From assembly GCF_963924675.1 (NCBI RefSeq), contig NC_089230.1:71167223-71231222 (forward strand): a stretch of DNA of 64,000 bases, read 5' to 3'. Position numbers and translations under genes: made by a program. Of this stretch, positions 36,016 through 49,000 are shown one piece after another. The stretch comes from Phocoena phocoena. Taxonomy: Eukaryota > Chordata > Mammalia > Artiodactyla > Phocoenidae. The notes under the pieces are model-generated. The model had not been told where the DNA came from, did not search any database, and worked only from the letters and a program-made list of their open reading frames with translations. Every line of letters begins with the position of its first letter. The first letter of the stretch is position 1.

Positions 36016-37300
36016 GGTAAATGATGTCAGGACAGTCAGTGAAGCCACCGAGGATATACCTCCAGTAGTTCCTAAATCCTACACCCTGCTGGTCATTCTA
36101 CCAACCACCAGGACTTGGTATTCTGTATTAGTCTTCAATGATGCCTTCTTTTGTATTCCACTAGTCCCAGAGTCACTAGAAATTTAGGCTTGTGAGTGAC
36201 AGGACTCAACATACAACTAAAACAATATTTCCGGGCCGTCTTGCCCCAAGGGTTCAAAAATTCCCACACCATCTTTGGGGAAAGCTCAGCTAAAGACCTA
36301 AAAGTTCTACCGCTGGAAAAGGAAACACTCCTTCAATATTCAGACGACATTCTGATCGCCAGCCCTACTAAGGAGGCCTCAGAACTACCAAGCCAATAAA
36401 GGATAGAAGTTGTCCAAGGAAAAGCTCAAATATCACAGACTATGGTGACCTGCCTGGGCTTCATTCTCACAGAAGGTCGGAGAAGCCCATCCAGGAAAGG
36501 GAAGAAACAATTTACAGCCTTACCCCTTTCTAAAACTAGAAGACAGCTTAGGGGTTCCTGGGGAGGCCAAGGTTTGCTGCTTCTGCATCTTTAACTACAG
36601 TCTACTAGCTGGGACTCTATATGAAACACTGAAAGGAAAAGATGATGATCCCTTTGAATAGAATCCAGAAATGGCCTTTCAAGAATGGAAAGAGCAGGCA
36701 ATACAGACCCTTGCCCTGGAACTCCCTAATTTAGCTAAACCCGTTGACCTTTACATTCCTGGTGAAAGGTGAATCGCCATTGGAGTATTAGTGCAAAAAC
36801 TGGGACCACTTGAAATGGAACAATGCAAGAATGCCATCCAGGTAGGATAAACTATGGTCACCAAGGGGCTTGGCCCACCACCACATCTGGCCAAGATACT
36901 GGCGGTATCTAAAAACCTGGAAATCAGCAGCCCAAAAGGCCACCTCCCTCCTAAGTAAAAAGGACCCCACGTGGTGATCCTAACCCCCAACCATGTCCTG
37001 AAGTTGCAGGGTTTGCTCCGTGGGCACACTGACCTCGAGTGAGGAGGCCCTCCAACTCCAACTTCCAGAGAGATAACCAGGGGCTACGGGGCACCATGAT
37101 GACTCGTGTGACCATTACTTGACCTGGAGTTTCTCCCATAAAACAGCAAGAGTGTGTCCCAAAACAGTAGACTACTGCTTTTAGGACTTACTGCACCCAG
37201 AAGGGAGCTAATAATCTTGGTAGGGGAAACGTATATCACGCTGTCACCATAGATAAGCCTACAGACACCGTGATGATGGTGGCCAATAAGAACGGCTGGA
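36016..37300 (+). pseudogene. Degenerate gammaretrovirus-like ERV pol relic, copy 3
   Basis: Third copy of the relic. The catalytic tetrad reads YSDD at 36,337-36,348. The longest open piece is 67 codons (36,196-36,399), with stops and frameshifts before and after. RNase H-like sequence follows to about 37,300. Inactive. Confidence 0.7.
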
Positions 37301-38585
37301 CTCCTGTTTACTTCAAAAGGCTGTTGACTCAGTGGTCATCATGGTCCTTGATCACTACTGACCCTGGGCCGTCTGGGAGTAGAGCAGGCAGGGTCCTGAC
37401 ACCTGGTGCTGTTTTTTCTTTAATTCAGGTGCCGAACTGAAGAAAGCGCAGACTACTGGTCAGTGCATCTAGGCTGGCAGAAAAGGTCAGCCTAAGGTGG
37501 CCGAACAAATGTGGGGCAGGGTGAAACTGGACCCCACAGCATCACTGCACATTTCCTTACTGCACCCTTAAAGGTCATTAAAATCTATAACACTTCCAAT
37601 GCTGATGCTCAGGCGGACGAGCAGGGAGGCAGGAGGCCTGACGAAAATCAACGTCACCTGGAGGCTGCTGTGGGGAAGGTCTGACACTCACCCCCGGTAT
37701 GAGGGCTCCTAACTCAGCACTCAGCAGTTACAAAAGAAGGGTCTGCACCCTCAGCACTCCAAGAATGAGGAACGGGACAAAAGGCAGAAGAGGGTTTCGC
37801 CACAGGCAAAGCCCATTAAAAATCCCTGGGAGATAAAAATAGAATCTGGGCAATAAAATAAAGTCTAACCTTTTTTATCCTTTGCACTTTGTCTAATTTC
37901 ACGTGCTCCTAGGGTCCCGCATGCAGAGGTTCCACAACCGACACTTCAGACCAGATTTCCTAGTGCAGAATGGCTGGGTCGACAACTCAGCTCCTGGGAC
38001 CCAGTGCAGACTCCATGATATAGAGCCTGAACTGCAGCCAACCCGGCCCTCCAGAGCTCCGCCGCCTCCCTCCCACTGACTCTGACAGGATCTCTACACA
38101 GCAGCCCAGCCCACAGCCCACGGGGTTGCACATGCTCTCACCTCTCCATTGTCTCATCAAAATGTAAAGTTTCCTTTGCTTCTGAACCAAACTCAGTCTC
38201 GATCTGTTAGCTCCAATGACACTGGGCAGCGGGACACTTGTTGGGGTCCACTCTGGGGTATCAGTAACAGAAATTGAGAACATTGTAACTTCAATGAACA
38301 GATGTGTGAGCAAGCCTGCAATTAACATAGAACAGTGTATAAGGCTTGGGTAAAATGTTTCTAACATTTCCATTTGATATTTCCATCACTTTATTATAAG
38401 CAAGTTCAGTGAAACGTTTGTCTTATTTGTCAGGTCAATATTAGAGAAACGAAGTGATTTCTTTCCAAGGATGTACATCTAATAATCTTGGTTAAAGCTT
38501 CAATCTTGTTTTAAATGCTTTTGCATTGAAAATGATACCTCTCTTTCAGCTCCCCCATTTCTGAGAAGTATAAAATCTTATAATT
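37301..38585 (+). other. ERV 3' remnant and LTR-like region, superunit 3
   Basis: Counterpart of 2,861-4,060. AATAAA at 37,852-37,857. An unrecognised minus-strand 128-codon frame runs from 38,373 to 37,987. Confidence 0.3.
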
Positions 38586-38780
38586 TATTACTACCAAAGG
38601 GGAAAGGTGGGGGGAGCAATAAATTAACAGTTTGGGATTAACACATATACACTGCTATGTATAAAATAGATCATCAACAAGGAACTACTATATAGCACAG
38701 GGAACTACACTCAATATTTTGCAATAACCTATAAGGGGAAATAATCTGAAAAAGCATAGGTGTTTTTATTTACATCATCT
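38586..38780 (+). mobile_element. L1 3' end relic, superunit 3
   Basis: Same relic as at 4,150-4,385. Confidence 0.75.
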
Positions 38781-40145
38781 ATCAATGACAGTTAAAATGG
38801 AACCTAAGGGAAGCCGGTAGTGAGTGCTTCTGACTCTGAAGGCTTCAATCATCTAAAGATTGGACTCTGCCTACATCCCAAGGCCCTTAATGAATATATG
38901 TGTAGCTGTAGCTTAAAAAATCCCCCAGTTTGGGTGTAGGGGAGACATTGATTTTGAAAAAGCCCTGGTGTTCTCCTCACATGAATGGGACCCTTCTTAC
39001 AGCTAAAACATGCCTGTCACACCCAGAGGATGGTATAACGTCTGATCAGGAACAGTTTGGAAAAGACATCTCATCTCCTCTTCTCCTGGTGCTCGGGTTC
39101 ACCCCTCCAACATTGTTACTAACAGTCTCCCCACTTGGAGATGTCAGCACTGTCAACATCCTGTTGCATACAGTTTGGAATTTGTCCAGAGGATGAAGCA
39201 GAAGGATGAGGAACAATGAGAGACAAGTCCTAGGTGTTCGGACAGGCACATGTCACTGTAATTTCCAATCAGGAAGACGAATTGACCAAAGACTAGGGTT
39301 GCCCATGGAAACAGAATAGGGCTTGAGGAAATCCCGCTGCTTTGTGGCCAGTTCCCATAAACAAAAGTTGATAAATGGAACTCAGGGGCACTAAAATTCA
39401 CGAAACTGCAGAGTTGAAAATATGTATCACTGAAAAATGTCTTGAGGAAAGTCAGAGAAAAGGACTTGTAAGCAACGGAGAATGGCAGGAAAGGGATTGG
39501 AAGAGGTAGAAAGGACTCGCCATTTAGCACAAGAAAAGGGGCTAAACATTGCCAACATTGCAGTTGGCCAAAAAGGGTGTATGCGTTTTTTTCTGTATAT
39601 ATTCAAAAAAAGGGCCTACACTTTTTTAGCCAACCAAACAGGTGGGCACTGGAAATCAATAATACAAAAGATGTCACTTTGCATCAGTCAGGAGAGCCGT
39701 CCTTATAAAGTGTAAACAGCAGAAACACAGGAGAGGGCAAGGAGAAAATGGAGCACTGTGAAGCTTACAGTGGAAATGTATATTGCCAACGGTCACTCTG
39801 GAGGAGTGTATTGTGTTTACTAAAGCATCTAAAAAATGAACTACAGAACATAGGGCACTTGCACTCATGGGCGTATATCTTGGGCAAAACAAAAATCAAG
39901 AGGACACAGGCACCCCAATATTTACCACCTCTCTGTTTAAAAGATCCTCGACTAGGATATAACTTAAAAGTCTCTGGAGGGAAAAAAATGAATAGAGATG
40001 TGGTACTTATGTAGAGTGGAATATTAATCAGCCTGGAAATCAATGAAATATGGCCAGTTGTAATAACTCTGGAGGAGTTACGTATGCTAATTCTAAGTCA
40101 CATAATTCAAAAAGAAAAAGACACGTATCATAAGATATCACTTAA
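38781..40145 (+). repeat. Divergent 1.75-kb satellite monomer (A'), copy 3
   Basis: Colinear with 21,571-22,922, including the truncated end that passes into an ordinary monomer. Confidence 0.7.
39563..39635 (+). mobile_element. Mariner-type MITE palindrome, decayed
   Basis: GTTGGCCAAAAAGGGTG to TAGCCAACC; the centre region is altered. Confidence 0.6.
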
Positions 40146-40700
40146 GGCATCATAAGATATCACTAATACACGGAATGTATGGTTCACCGTGTAATTATTA
40201 TGCTACTCTAGAGGGGCATAATGAGTGGATTCAGGTACAATGATTCTAAGTGAAATAAGTCACACAGAAAAGGAAAAATCATAAGATATCGCTAATACAC
40301 GGAATGTGAACCTGGTCACACATGAACTGAATTACAAAACAGAACAGCGTCTCAAATTTAGAAAACCAACTTATGCTTGCTTAAGGGGCAAGATGAGTTG
40401 GGGTGCTGCATAAAACCAGAGATTGAAATTAGCACAGATACCTTTCCATAAGCCAAATATTTAATAGACAAGACATACTCCTTGCTCAACGAAATGGATT
40501 CAACCCCCCATATTCAACGCCTAGGAATATACCTGACTAGTAAGAATCTTAAAACCTATGGATTTGTATGTCTCCGTAAGAGGATCAAGCGTGTGTACAG
40601 CGGCATAAAGGCAGCAGTGAAAATCAGCTAAATCCCATTATCAAAATAAACTTCAAAAAAACACCACAATGACAGTAAAATAGAGAGCAATTATTCAATA
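40146..40700 (+). repeat. 1.75-kb satellite monomer, 3' end only
   Basis: L1-derived 3' part with a short internal duplication around 'AATACACGGAATGT' (about 40,165 and 40,292). Confidence 0.65.
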
Positions 40701-41488
40701 ATTCATTCAGCGCTTGTGATGCAACCTGGATTTACCACCTCTACACCTAGAGCTGGGTGAAACATAAGGCTGGACATTTGGGGCTGATAGGATTGGTGAG
40801 GTTCGGTGAGCCAGTTCAAACCCTTTGAAGTCATACTGCATGGTACCCATTCCATGGGTCCCAACTCTCCAGGTTTAAATGATTCTTCCTTCAAATAAAA
40901 CATGCATGGGGAACCCAGGGTATGGTCCACTGTGTGATTGTGAAACGTTTTAAACTACATCTCAGTTTTCATCCCTTGGTAACCGATTTCCCAATTTCCG
41001 ACGCTTTACTAAATCTCTCACCACTTGGAGAGTCAGTGTCTTTAACCTCCTGTTTGGCACAGTTTGCAAATTCTGCAGAAGATGAACAGGAATACGGAGA
41101 ACCAATGAGAGATTAGCTGTAAGTGTCTGCAGGGGCAAATTTAATGCTCATTTACCACCAGGAAGAGGATTTAACCAAAGACTCAGCGAGCCATGCGGGA
41201 ACCAGATTAGGGCCTGAAGCAATCCTGTGGTTTTGCGGCCAGCTCACAAGAAAGCAAGTTGAATAAAGGGACTCAGGGGCACTGTAATTCACGAACATGC
41301 AGAGTTATAAATGACAGCTATCATCAAAAAATATATTGAAGTAAGCCTGCGAAGAAGACTTGAATTCGGGGAAGAATTGCAGGGATCCGATTTCAGGAGA
41401 TAAACGGGAATTGCTCTTAAAGCAGAAGAAAAGTGATAGAACCTCGACAATGATGTACTTGGACAGAAAGGGCATATGCGTTTTTTCC
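40701..41488 (+). repeat. 1.75-kb satellite monomer, 5' part, cut by the GC-rich array
   Basis: Runs from 'GCTTGTGATGCAACCTGG' to the left half of the MITE (41,459-41,488), joined to monomer 9 of array 4. Confidence 0.75.
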
Positions 41489-42646
41489 AGGGCCCTCATT
41501 AACAAGGGGAGGTGGCTCCCAGCACCCTTTAGTAGGCAAGAGAGGGCCCACATCATCAGGGCGAAGTTTTCCATCCAGGCAGGAATGACCTAACATCAGA
41601 GGGCCCAACTCACAAAAGGGTGAGGTACACAGCAAGGATCAGTCTCTCACCAGAAGGCCCACATCACCAAGGTGATGGGAACTAGGCAGGAGTGTCCTCA
41701 CACCAGTGGGGCCACATCATCGAAAGTTGAGGAACCCAGCACATGTGGCCTCAAACCAGAGGACCCACATCACCAAGGGGCTCGGAGTGAGTCAGGCAGG
41801 ATTAGCCTCAAAAGACAGGGCCCTTGGAATAAAAAAGGTGAGGAATCCAGCAGTTGAAACTTCCCAGCAGGTGGCCAAGTGTACCGGGGCTATGGAATCC
41901 AGGCCGGAGTGAGCTCACACCAGAGGGCCCTCACCATGAAACTGTGAGCAACCCAGCCATTGGGACTTCAGAGCAGAAGGCCCACATCTCCATGGGGATG
42001 GGAACCAGGCAGGTGTGTTCTTGCACCACTGGGAGCACATCAGAAAATGAGGGGAGAACAGCAGTTAGTGCCTGAATCCAGAGGACCCTCTTCACCTAGG
42101 GCAGGAGGCGCCCAGCAGGCTCCAACTGCCACGAGAGGGCCTACGTTGACAAGGCATCATGTGCCAGCCAGGCAGGAGTGACCTCACAGCAGAAGGCCCA
42201 CTTCACAGAAGGGTGAGGAACCCATTCTGGGTCAGACTCTCATCAGAGGACCCACATCACCAAGAGGATGCGAACTAGGCAGGAATGTCCTCACACCAGT
42301 GGGCCACATCATCGAAACTTGAGGGACCCAGGGTACGTGGCCTTTAACCAGAGGACACACATCACCAAGGGGCTGGGATTGACGCAGGCAGGAGGAGCCT
42401 CACAACACAGCGGCCAAAGAATATAAATGGTGAGGAATCCAGCAGTTGGAAACTCCCAGCAGGCAGCCCACAGCACAGAAGCCATGGTATCTAGGCCTGA
42501 GTGAACTAAAACCAGAGAGCCAACATCATGAAACTGCGTGCAACCCAGGCGTTGGGACCTCAGAGCAGAAGGCCCACATCCCCTTGGGAATGGGAAACTT
42601 ACAGGAGTGTCCTGCAATCACTGGGCTCACATCAGAAAATGTGGGG
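41489..42646 (+). repeat. GC-rich HOR satellite array 4, truncated by L1
   Basis: 1,158 bp: monomers 9-11, one full HOR, then monomers 1-7 and the first ~24 bp of monomer 8, where the L1 begins. The length agrees with this count. Its right-hand continuation is not found after the L1 in the same orientation. Confidence 0.85.
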
Positions 42647-43305
42647 AGGGGGTGACCTTGAAGATGGCGGAAGAGTAAGACGCGGAGATCGCCTTCCTCC
42701 CCACGGATACACCAGAAATACATCCACACGTGGAACAACTCCTATAGAACTCCTACTGAAGGCTGGCAGAAGACCTCAGACCTCCCAAAAGGCAAGAAAC
42801 TCCCCACATACCTGGGTAGGGCAAAAGAAAAAACAGAGACAAAAGAATAAGGACGGCACCTGCACCAGTGGGAGGGAGCTGTGAAGGAGGAAAAGTTTCC
42901 ACACACTAGGAAGCCCCTCCGCGGGCGGAGACTGCGGGAGACAGAGGGGGGAGATTCGGGACCGCGGAGTAGTGCACAGCGACGGGTGCGGAGGGCAAAG
43001 CAGGGAGATTCCTGCACAGACGATCGGTGCCGACCAGCACTCACCAACCCGAGAGGCTTGTCTGCTCACCCGCCGGGGCGGGCGGGGCTGCGAGCTGAGG
43101 CTCAGGTTTTGGTTTTGGACGGAGCTCAGGGAGAGGACTGGGGTTGGCGGCTTGAACATAGCCTGAAGGGGTTAGTGCACCACGACTAGCCGGGAGGGAG
43201 TTCGGGGAAAAGCCTGCACCTGCCAAAGAGGCAAGAGACTTTTTCTTCCCTCTTTGTTTCCTGGTGCGCGAGGAGAGGGGTTTAAGAGCGCTGCTTAAAG
43301 GATCT

Positions 43306-43435
43306 CCAGAGACGGGCGCGAGCCGCGGCTAAAAGCGTGAACCCCAGAGACGGGCACGAGCCGTGGCTGAAAGCGCAAACCCCAGAGACGGGCACGAGCC
43401 GCGGCTAAAACCACAGACCCCAGAGCCGGGCAGGA
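43306..43435 (+). repeat. 38-bp tandem repeat in L1 5' UTR
   Basis: Three full copies starting with CCAGAGACGGGC at 43,306, 43,344 and 43,382, plus a partial fourth at 43,420. Each contains a GAGCCG-GGCT core with CpG sites. Confidence 0.8.
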
Positions 43436-43930
43436 GACGCTAAGGCTGCTGCTGCCGCCACCAAGGGGCCTGTGTGCGAGCACAAGTCACTCTCCACACC
43501 CCTCTTCCGCGGAGCCTGTGCAGCCCGCCACTGCCAGGTTCCCGGGATCCAGGGACAACTTCCCCGGGACAACGCACGGTGGGCCTCAGGCGGGTGCAAC
43601 ATCACGCCGGCCTCTGCCGCAACGTCACGCTGCCTCTGCCACTGCAGGCCCGCCCCGCACGCAGTGCCCCTCCTTCCCCCATCCCCCAACCCCCGGCCTG
43701 AGTGAGCCGGAGGCCCCAATCAGCGGCTCCTTTAACCCCGTCCTGTCTGAGCGAAAAAACAGATGCCCTCCAGCGACCTACACGCAGAGGCAGGGCCAAA
43801 TCCAAAGCTGAGCTCCTGTGAGCTGTGAGAACAAAGAGAAAGGGAAATCTCTCCCAGCAACCACAGAAGCAGCGGATTAAAGCTCCACAATCAACTTGAT
43901 ATACCCTGCATCTGTGGAATACCTGAATAG

Positions 43931-44470
43931 ACAAGGAATGATCCCAAATTGAAGAGGGGGAATTTAGGAGCGAGATCTATGATTTTTTTCCCTTTTCCTC
44001 TTTTTGTGAATGTGTACGTGTATGCTTCTGTGTGAGATCTTGTCTGTATACTCTTGCTTCCACCATTTGTCCTAGGGCTCTATCCGTCCATGAGTTTATT
44101 AAAAAATTCTTTTTCTTAATAATTAAGTTTAATTGTAATAACTTTATTATACTTTACCTTCGTTCTTTCTTTCTTTCCTTCCTTCCTTCCCTCCTTTAGA
44201 CAACGAATCACCCCAAATTGAGGAGGTGGTCTCTGGGAGCAGGATTTATGATTTTTCCTCCTTTACCTCTTTTTGTGAAGGTGTATGTGTATGCTTCTGT
44301 GTAAGATTTTCTCTGTATAGCTTTGCTTCCAACATTTGTCCTAAGGTTCTATCCGTCCCTTTTTTATTTTTTTTCTAAATATTTTTTAATTCAATAACTA
44401 TATTATACTTTATTTTATTTTTACTGTATCATCTTTCTGTCTTTTTTCCTTCTTTCCCTCTTTCCTTCCT
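43931..44470 (+). repeat. 268-bp direct duplication in L1 5' UTR
   Basis: 'CCCAAATTGA', 'TATGCTTCTGTGT' and 'CTCTATCCGTCC'-like blocks occur in the same order in both halves, offset by about 268 bp. Each half ends in a T/C-rich tract. Confidence 0.75.
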
Positions 44471-44560
44471 TCCTCCCTCCCTCCCTCCCTCCCTCCCTCC
44501 TTTCTTTCCTTCTTTGCTTCTTTCTTCCTTCCTTCCTTTCCTCCTTTCCTTCTTTCTTTA
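44451..44560 (+). repeat. (CCTT)/(CTCC) polypyrimidine tract
   Basis: An almost uninterrupted pyrimidine run with several CTCC and CTTT periods, inside the L1 5' UTR. Confidence 0.8.
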
Positions 44561-45106
44561 CTCATACTTCTACTAATTCTCTCTACTTTTTCTCCCTTTT
44601 ATTCTTAGCCGTGTGGATGAAAGGCTCTTGGTGCTCCAGCCAGGAGTCAGGGCTCTGCCTCTGAGGTAGGAGAGCCAACTTCAGGACACTGGTCAACAAG
44701 AGACCTCCCAGCTCCACATAATATTAAACGGTGGAACTCTCCCAGAGACCTCCATCTTAACACCAGCACCCAGCTTCACTCAACGACCAGCAAGCCACAG
44801 TGCTGGACAACCTATGCCAAACAACTAGCAAAACAGGAACACAACCCCACCCATTAGCAGAGAGGCTGCCTAAAATCATAATAAGGCCACAGACACCCCA
44901 AAACACACCACCAGACGTGAACCTGCCCACTAGAGAGACAAGATCCAGCCTCATCCAGCACAACACAGGCACTGGTCCCCTCCACCAGGAAGCCTACACA
45001 ACCCACTGAAACAACCTTAGCCACTGGAGACAGACATCAAAAACAACGGGAACTACGAAAGTGCAGCCTTCAAAAAGGAGACCCCAAACACAGTAAGATA
45101 AGCAAA

Positions 45107-46000
45107 ATGAGAAGACAGAAAAACACACAGCAGATGAAGGAGCAAGATAAAAACCCACCAGACCTAACAAATGAAGAGGAAATAGGCAATCTACCTGAAA
45201 AAGAATTCAGAATAATGATAGTAAGGATGATCCGAAATCTTGGAAGTAGAATGGACAAAATGCAAGAAACAGTTAACAAGGACCTACAAGAACTAAAGAT
45301 GAAACAAGCAACGATGAACAATGCAATAAATGAAATTAAAACCACTCTAGATAGGATCAATAGCAGAATAACTGAGGCAGAAGAACGGATAAGTGACCTG
45401 GAAGATAAAGTAGTGGAAATAACTACTGCAGAGCAGAATAAAGAAAAAAGAATGAAAAGAACTGAGGACAGTCTCAGAGACCTCTGGGACAACATGAAAC
45501 GCACCAACATTCGAATTATAGGGGTTCCAGAAGAAGAAGAAAGAAAGAAAGGGACTGAGAAAATATTTGAAGAGATTATAGTTGAAAACTTCCCTAATAT
45601 GGGAAAGGAAATAGTTAATCAAGTCCAGGAAGCACAGAGAGTCCCATACAGGATAAATACAAGGAGAAACACGCCAAGACACATATTAATCAAACTGTCA
45701 AAAATTAAATACAAAGAAAGCATATTAAAAGCAGCAAGGGAAAAACAACAAATAACACACAAGGAAATCCCCATAAGGTTAACAGCTGATCTCTCAGCAG
45801 AAACCCTACAAGCCAGAAGGGAGTGGCAGGACATACTGAAAGTGATGAAGGAGAAAAGCCTGCAACCAAGACTACTCTACCCAGCAAGGGTCTCATTCAC
45901 ATTTGATGGAGAAATTAAAACCTTTACAGACAAGCAAAAGCTGAGAGAGTTCAGCACCACCAAACCAGCTTTACAACAAATGCTAAAGGAACTTCTCTAG
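45107..46000 (+). CDS. LINE-1 ORF1 protein (RNA-binding chaperone)
   Basis: 297 residues from ATG to TAG with no internal stop. In L1 elements this protein trimerises, binds the element's RNA and forms the cytoplasmic RNP needed for retrotransposition. Residues about 45-125 form a heptad-rich coiled coil (for example MDKMQETVNKDLQELK). The RRM-like domain follows at about 130-225 (with IRIIGVPEEEE) and the C-terminal domain ends with the TKPALQQMLKELL segment. It is shorter than the 338-residue human protein, mainly at the N-terminus. The start fits the coiled-coil lead-in seen in other mammalian L1s. The stop lies 58 bp before the ORF2 ATG, as in a bicistronic L1. It appears intact. Confidence 0.93.
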   Translation: MRRQKNTQQMKEQDKNPPDLTNEEEIGNLPEKEFRIMIVRMIRNLGSRMDKMQETVNKDLQELKMKQATMNNAINEIKTTLDRINSRITEAEERISDLEDKVVEITTAEQNKEKRMKRTEDSLRDLWDNMKRTNIRIIGVPEEEERKKGTEKIFEEIIVENFPNMGKEIVNQVQEAQRVPYRINTRRNTPRHILIKLSKIKYKESILKAAREKQQITHKEIPIRLTADLSAETLQARREWQDILKVMKEKSLQPRLLYPARVSFTFDGEIKTFTDKQKLREFSTTKPALQQMLKELL

Positions 46001-46058
46001 ACACGAAACACAAGAGAAGGGAACGACCTATAGTAGCGAACCCAAAACAATATAGAAA

Positions 46059-49000
46059 ATGGAAATAGGAACATACATATCGATAATTACCTTAAATGTA
46101 AATGGACTAAATGCTCCCACCAAAAGACACAGATTGGCTGAATGGATACAAAAGCAAGACCCTTATATATGCTGTCTACAAGAGACCCACTTCAGACCTA
46201 GAGACACATACAGACTGAAAGTAAGGGGATGGAAAAAGATATTCCATGCAAATGGAAACCAAAAGAAAGCTGGAGTAGCAATTCTCATATCAGACAAAAT
46301 AGACTTTAAAATAAGGACTATTAAAAGGGACAAAGAAGGACACTACATAATGATCAAGGGATCGATCCAAGAAGAAGATATAACAATTGTAACTATTTAT
46401 GCACCCAACATAGGAGCACCTCAATACATAAGGCAAATACTAACAACCATAAAAGGGGAGATCAACAGTAACACATTCATAGTAGGGGACTTTAACACCC
46501 CACTTTCACCCATGGACAGATCATCCAAAATGAAAATAAATAAGGAAACACAAGCTTTAAATGATACATTAAACAAGATGGACTTAATTGATATTTATAG
46601 GACACTCCGTCCAAAAACAACAGAATACACATTTTTCTCAAGTGCTCATGGAACATTCTCCAGGATAGATCATATCTTGGGTCACAAATCAAGCCTTGGT
46701 AAATTTAAGAAAACTGAAATTGTATCAAGTATCTTTTCTGACCACAACGCCATGAGACTAGATATCAATTACAGGAAAAGATCTGTAAAAAATACAAACA
46801 CATGGAGGCTAAACAATACACTACTTAATAATGAAGTGATCACTGAAGAAATCAAAGAGGAAATAAAAAAATACCTAGAAACAAATGACAATGGAGACAC
46901 AACGACCCAAAACCTATGGGATGCAGCAAAAGCAGTTCTAAGGGGGAAGTTTATAGCAATACAAGCCCACCTTAAGAAGCAGGAAACATCTCGAATAAAC
47001 AACCTAACCTTGCACCTCAAGCAATTAGAGAAAGAAGAACAAAAAAACCCCAAAGCTAGCAGAAGGAAAGAAATCATAAAAATCAGATCAGAAATAAATG
47101 AAAAAGAAATGAAGGAGATGATAGCAAAGATCAATAAAACTAAAAGCTGGTTCTTTGAGAAGATAAACAAAATAGATAAACCGCTAGCCAGACTCATCAA
47201 GAAAAAAAGGGAGAAGACTCAAATCAATAGAATTAGAAATGAAAAAGGAGAAGTAACAACTGACACTGCAGAAATAAAAAAAATCATGAGAGATTACTAC
47301 AAGCAACTCTATGCCAATAAAATGGACAATCTGGAAGAAATGGACAAATTCTTAGAAATGCACAACCTGCCAAGACTGAATCAGGAAGAAATAGAAAATA
47401 TGAACAGACCAATCACAAGCACTGAAATTGAAAATGTGATTAAAAACCTTCCAACAAAAAAAAGCCCAGGACCAGATGGCTTCACAGGTGAATTCTATCA
47501 AACGTTTAGAGAAGAGCTAACACCTATCCTTCTCGAACTCTTCCAAAATATAGCAGAGGGAGGAACACTCCCAAATTCCTTCTACGAGGCCACCATCACC
47601 TTGATACCAAAACCAGACAAGGATGTCACAAAGAAAGAAAACTACAGGCCAATATCACTGATGAACATAGATGCAAAAATCCTCAACAAAATACTAGCAA
47701 ACAGAATCCAACAGCACATTAAAAGGATCATACACCATGATCAAGTGGGGTTTATTCCAGGAATGCAAGGATTCTTCAATATACGCAAATCTATCAATGT
47801 GATAAACCATATTAACAAATTGAAGGAGAAAAACCATATGATCATCTCAATAGATGCAGAGAAAGCTTTCGACAAAATTCAACACCCATTTATGATAAAA
47901 ACCCTCCAGAAAGTAGGCATAGAGGGAACTTTCCTCAACATAATAAAGGCCATATATGACAAGCCCACAGCAAACATCATCCTCAGTGGTGAAAAACTGA
48001 AAGCATTTCCACTAAGATCAGGAACAAGACAAGGTTGCCCACTCTCACCACTCTTATTCAACATAGTTTTGGAAGTTTTAGCCACAGCAATCAGAGAAGA
48101 AAAGGAAATAAAAGGAATCCAAATCAGACAAGAAGAAGTAAAGCTGTCACTGTTTGCAGATGACATGATACTATACATAGAGAATCCTAAAGATGCTACC
48201 AGAAAACTACTAGAGCTAATCAATGAATTTGGTAAAGTAGCAGGATACAAAATTAATGCACAGAAATCTCTGGCATTCCTATATACTAATGATGAAAAAT
48301 CTGAAAGTGAAATCAAGAAAACACTCCCATTTACCATTGCAACAAAAAGAATAAAATATCTAGGAATAAACCTACCTAAGGAGACGAAAGACCTGTATGC
48401 AGAAAATTATAAGACACTGATGAAAGAAATTAAAGATGATACAAATAGATGGAGAGATATACCATGTTCTTGGATGGGAAGAATCAACATTGTGAAAATG
48501 ACTCTACTACCCAAAGCAATCTACAGATTCAATGCAATCCCTATCAAACTACCACTGGCATTTTTCACAGAACTAGAACAAATAATTTCGCAATTTGTAT
48601 GGAAACACAAAAGACCCCGAATAGCCAAAGCAATCTTGAGAACGAAAAAAGGAGCTGGAGGAATCAGGCTCCCTGACTTCAGACTATATTACAAAGCAAC
48701 AGTAATCAAGACAGTGTGGTACTGGCACAAAAACAGAAAGATAGATCAGTGGAACAGGATAGAAAGCCCAGAGATAAACCCACGCACATATGGACACCTT
48801 ATCTTTGATAAAGGAGGCAGAAATGTACAGTGGAGAAAGGACAGCCTCTTCAATAAATGGTGCTGGGAAAACTGGACAGGTACATGTAAAAGTATGAGAT
48901 TAGATCACTCCCTAACACCATACACAAAAATAAGCTCAAAATGGATTAAAGACCTAAACGTAAGGCCAGAAACTATCAAACTCTTAGAAGAAAACATAGG

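Larger units (their letters stand above)
34423..42646 (+). repeat. 17.2-kb tandem superunit, copy 3, truncated by L1 and inversion
   Basis: Third copy. It is colinear with the first ~8 kb of copies 1 and 2, then stops inside its GC-rich satellite block where the full-length L1 begins. Beyond the L1 the satellites run in the opposite orientation, so the rest of this unit is absent or inverted. Confidence 0.8.
42647..45106 (+). promoter_or_regulatory. L1 5' UTR / internal promoter region
   Basis: About 2.46 kb. The part from about 42,880 to 43,800 is rich in CpG, as expected for an L1 internal promoter. A 38-bp tandem repeat (43,306-43,435) and a duplicated 268-bp segment (43,931-44,198 and 44,199-44,470) follow. 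Long pyrimidine tracts lie at 44,161-44,200 and 44,451-44,560. Short frames on both strands here are not supported as genes. Confidence 0.7.

Noticed and set aside
43405..43719. Antisense frame in the L1 5' UTR as an ORF0-like gene
   Set aside because: ORF0 is known from primate L1; no similarity or antisense promoter evidence is visible here, and several overlapping frames are open because of GC content.
47879..48337. Antisense frames within L1 ORF2 (47,879-48,337, 46,769-47,200 and others)
   Set aside because: They are shadows of the strongly A-rich ORF2 coding strand.
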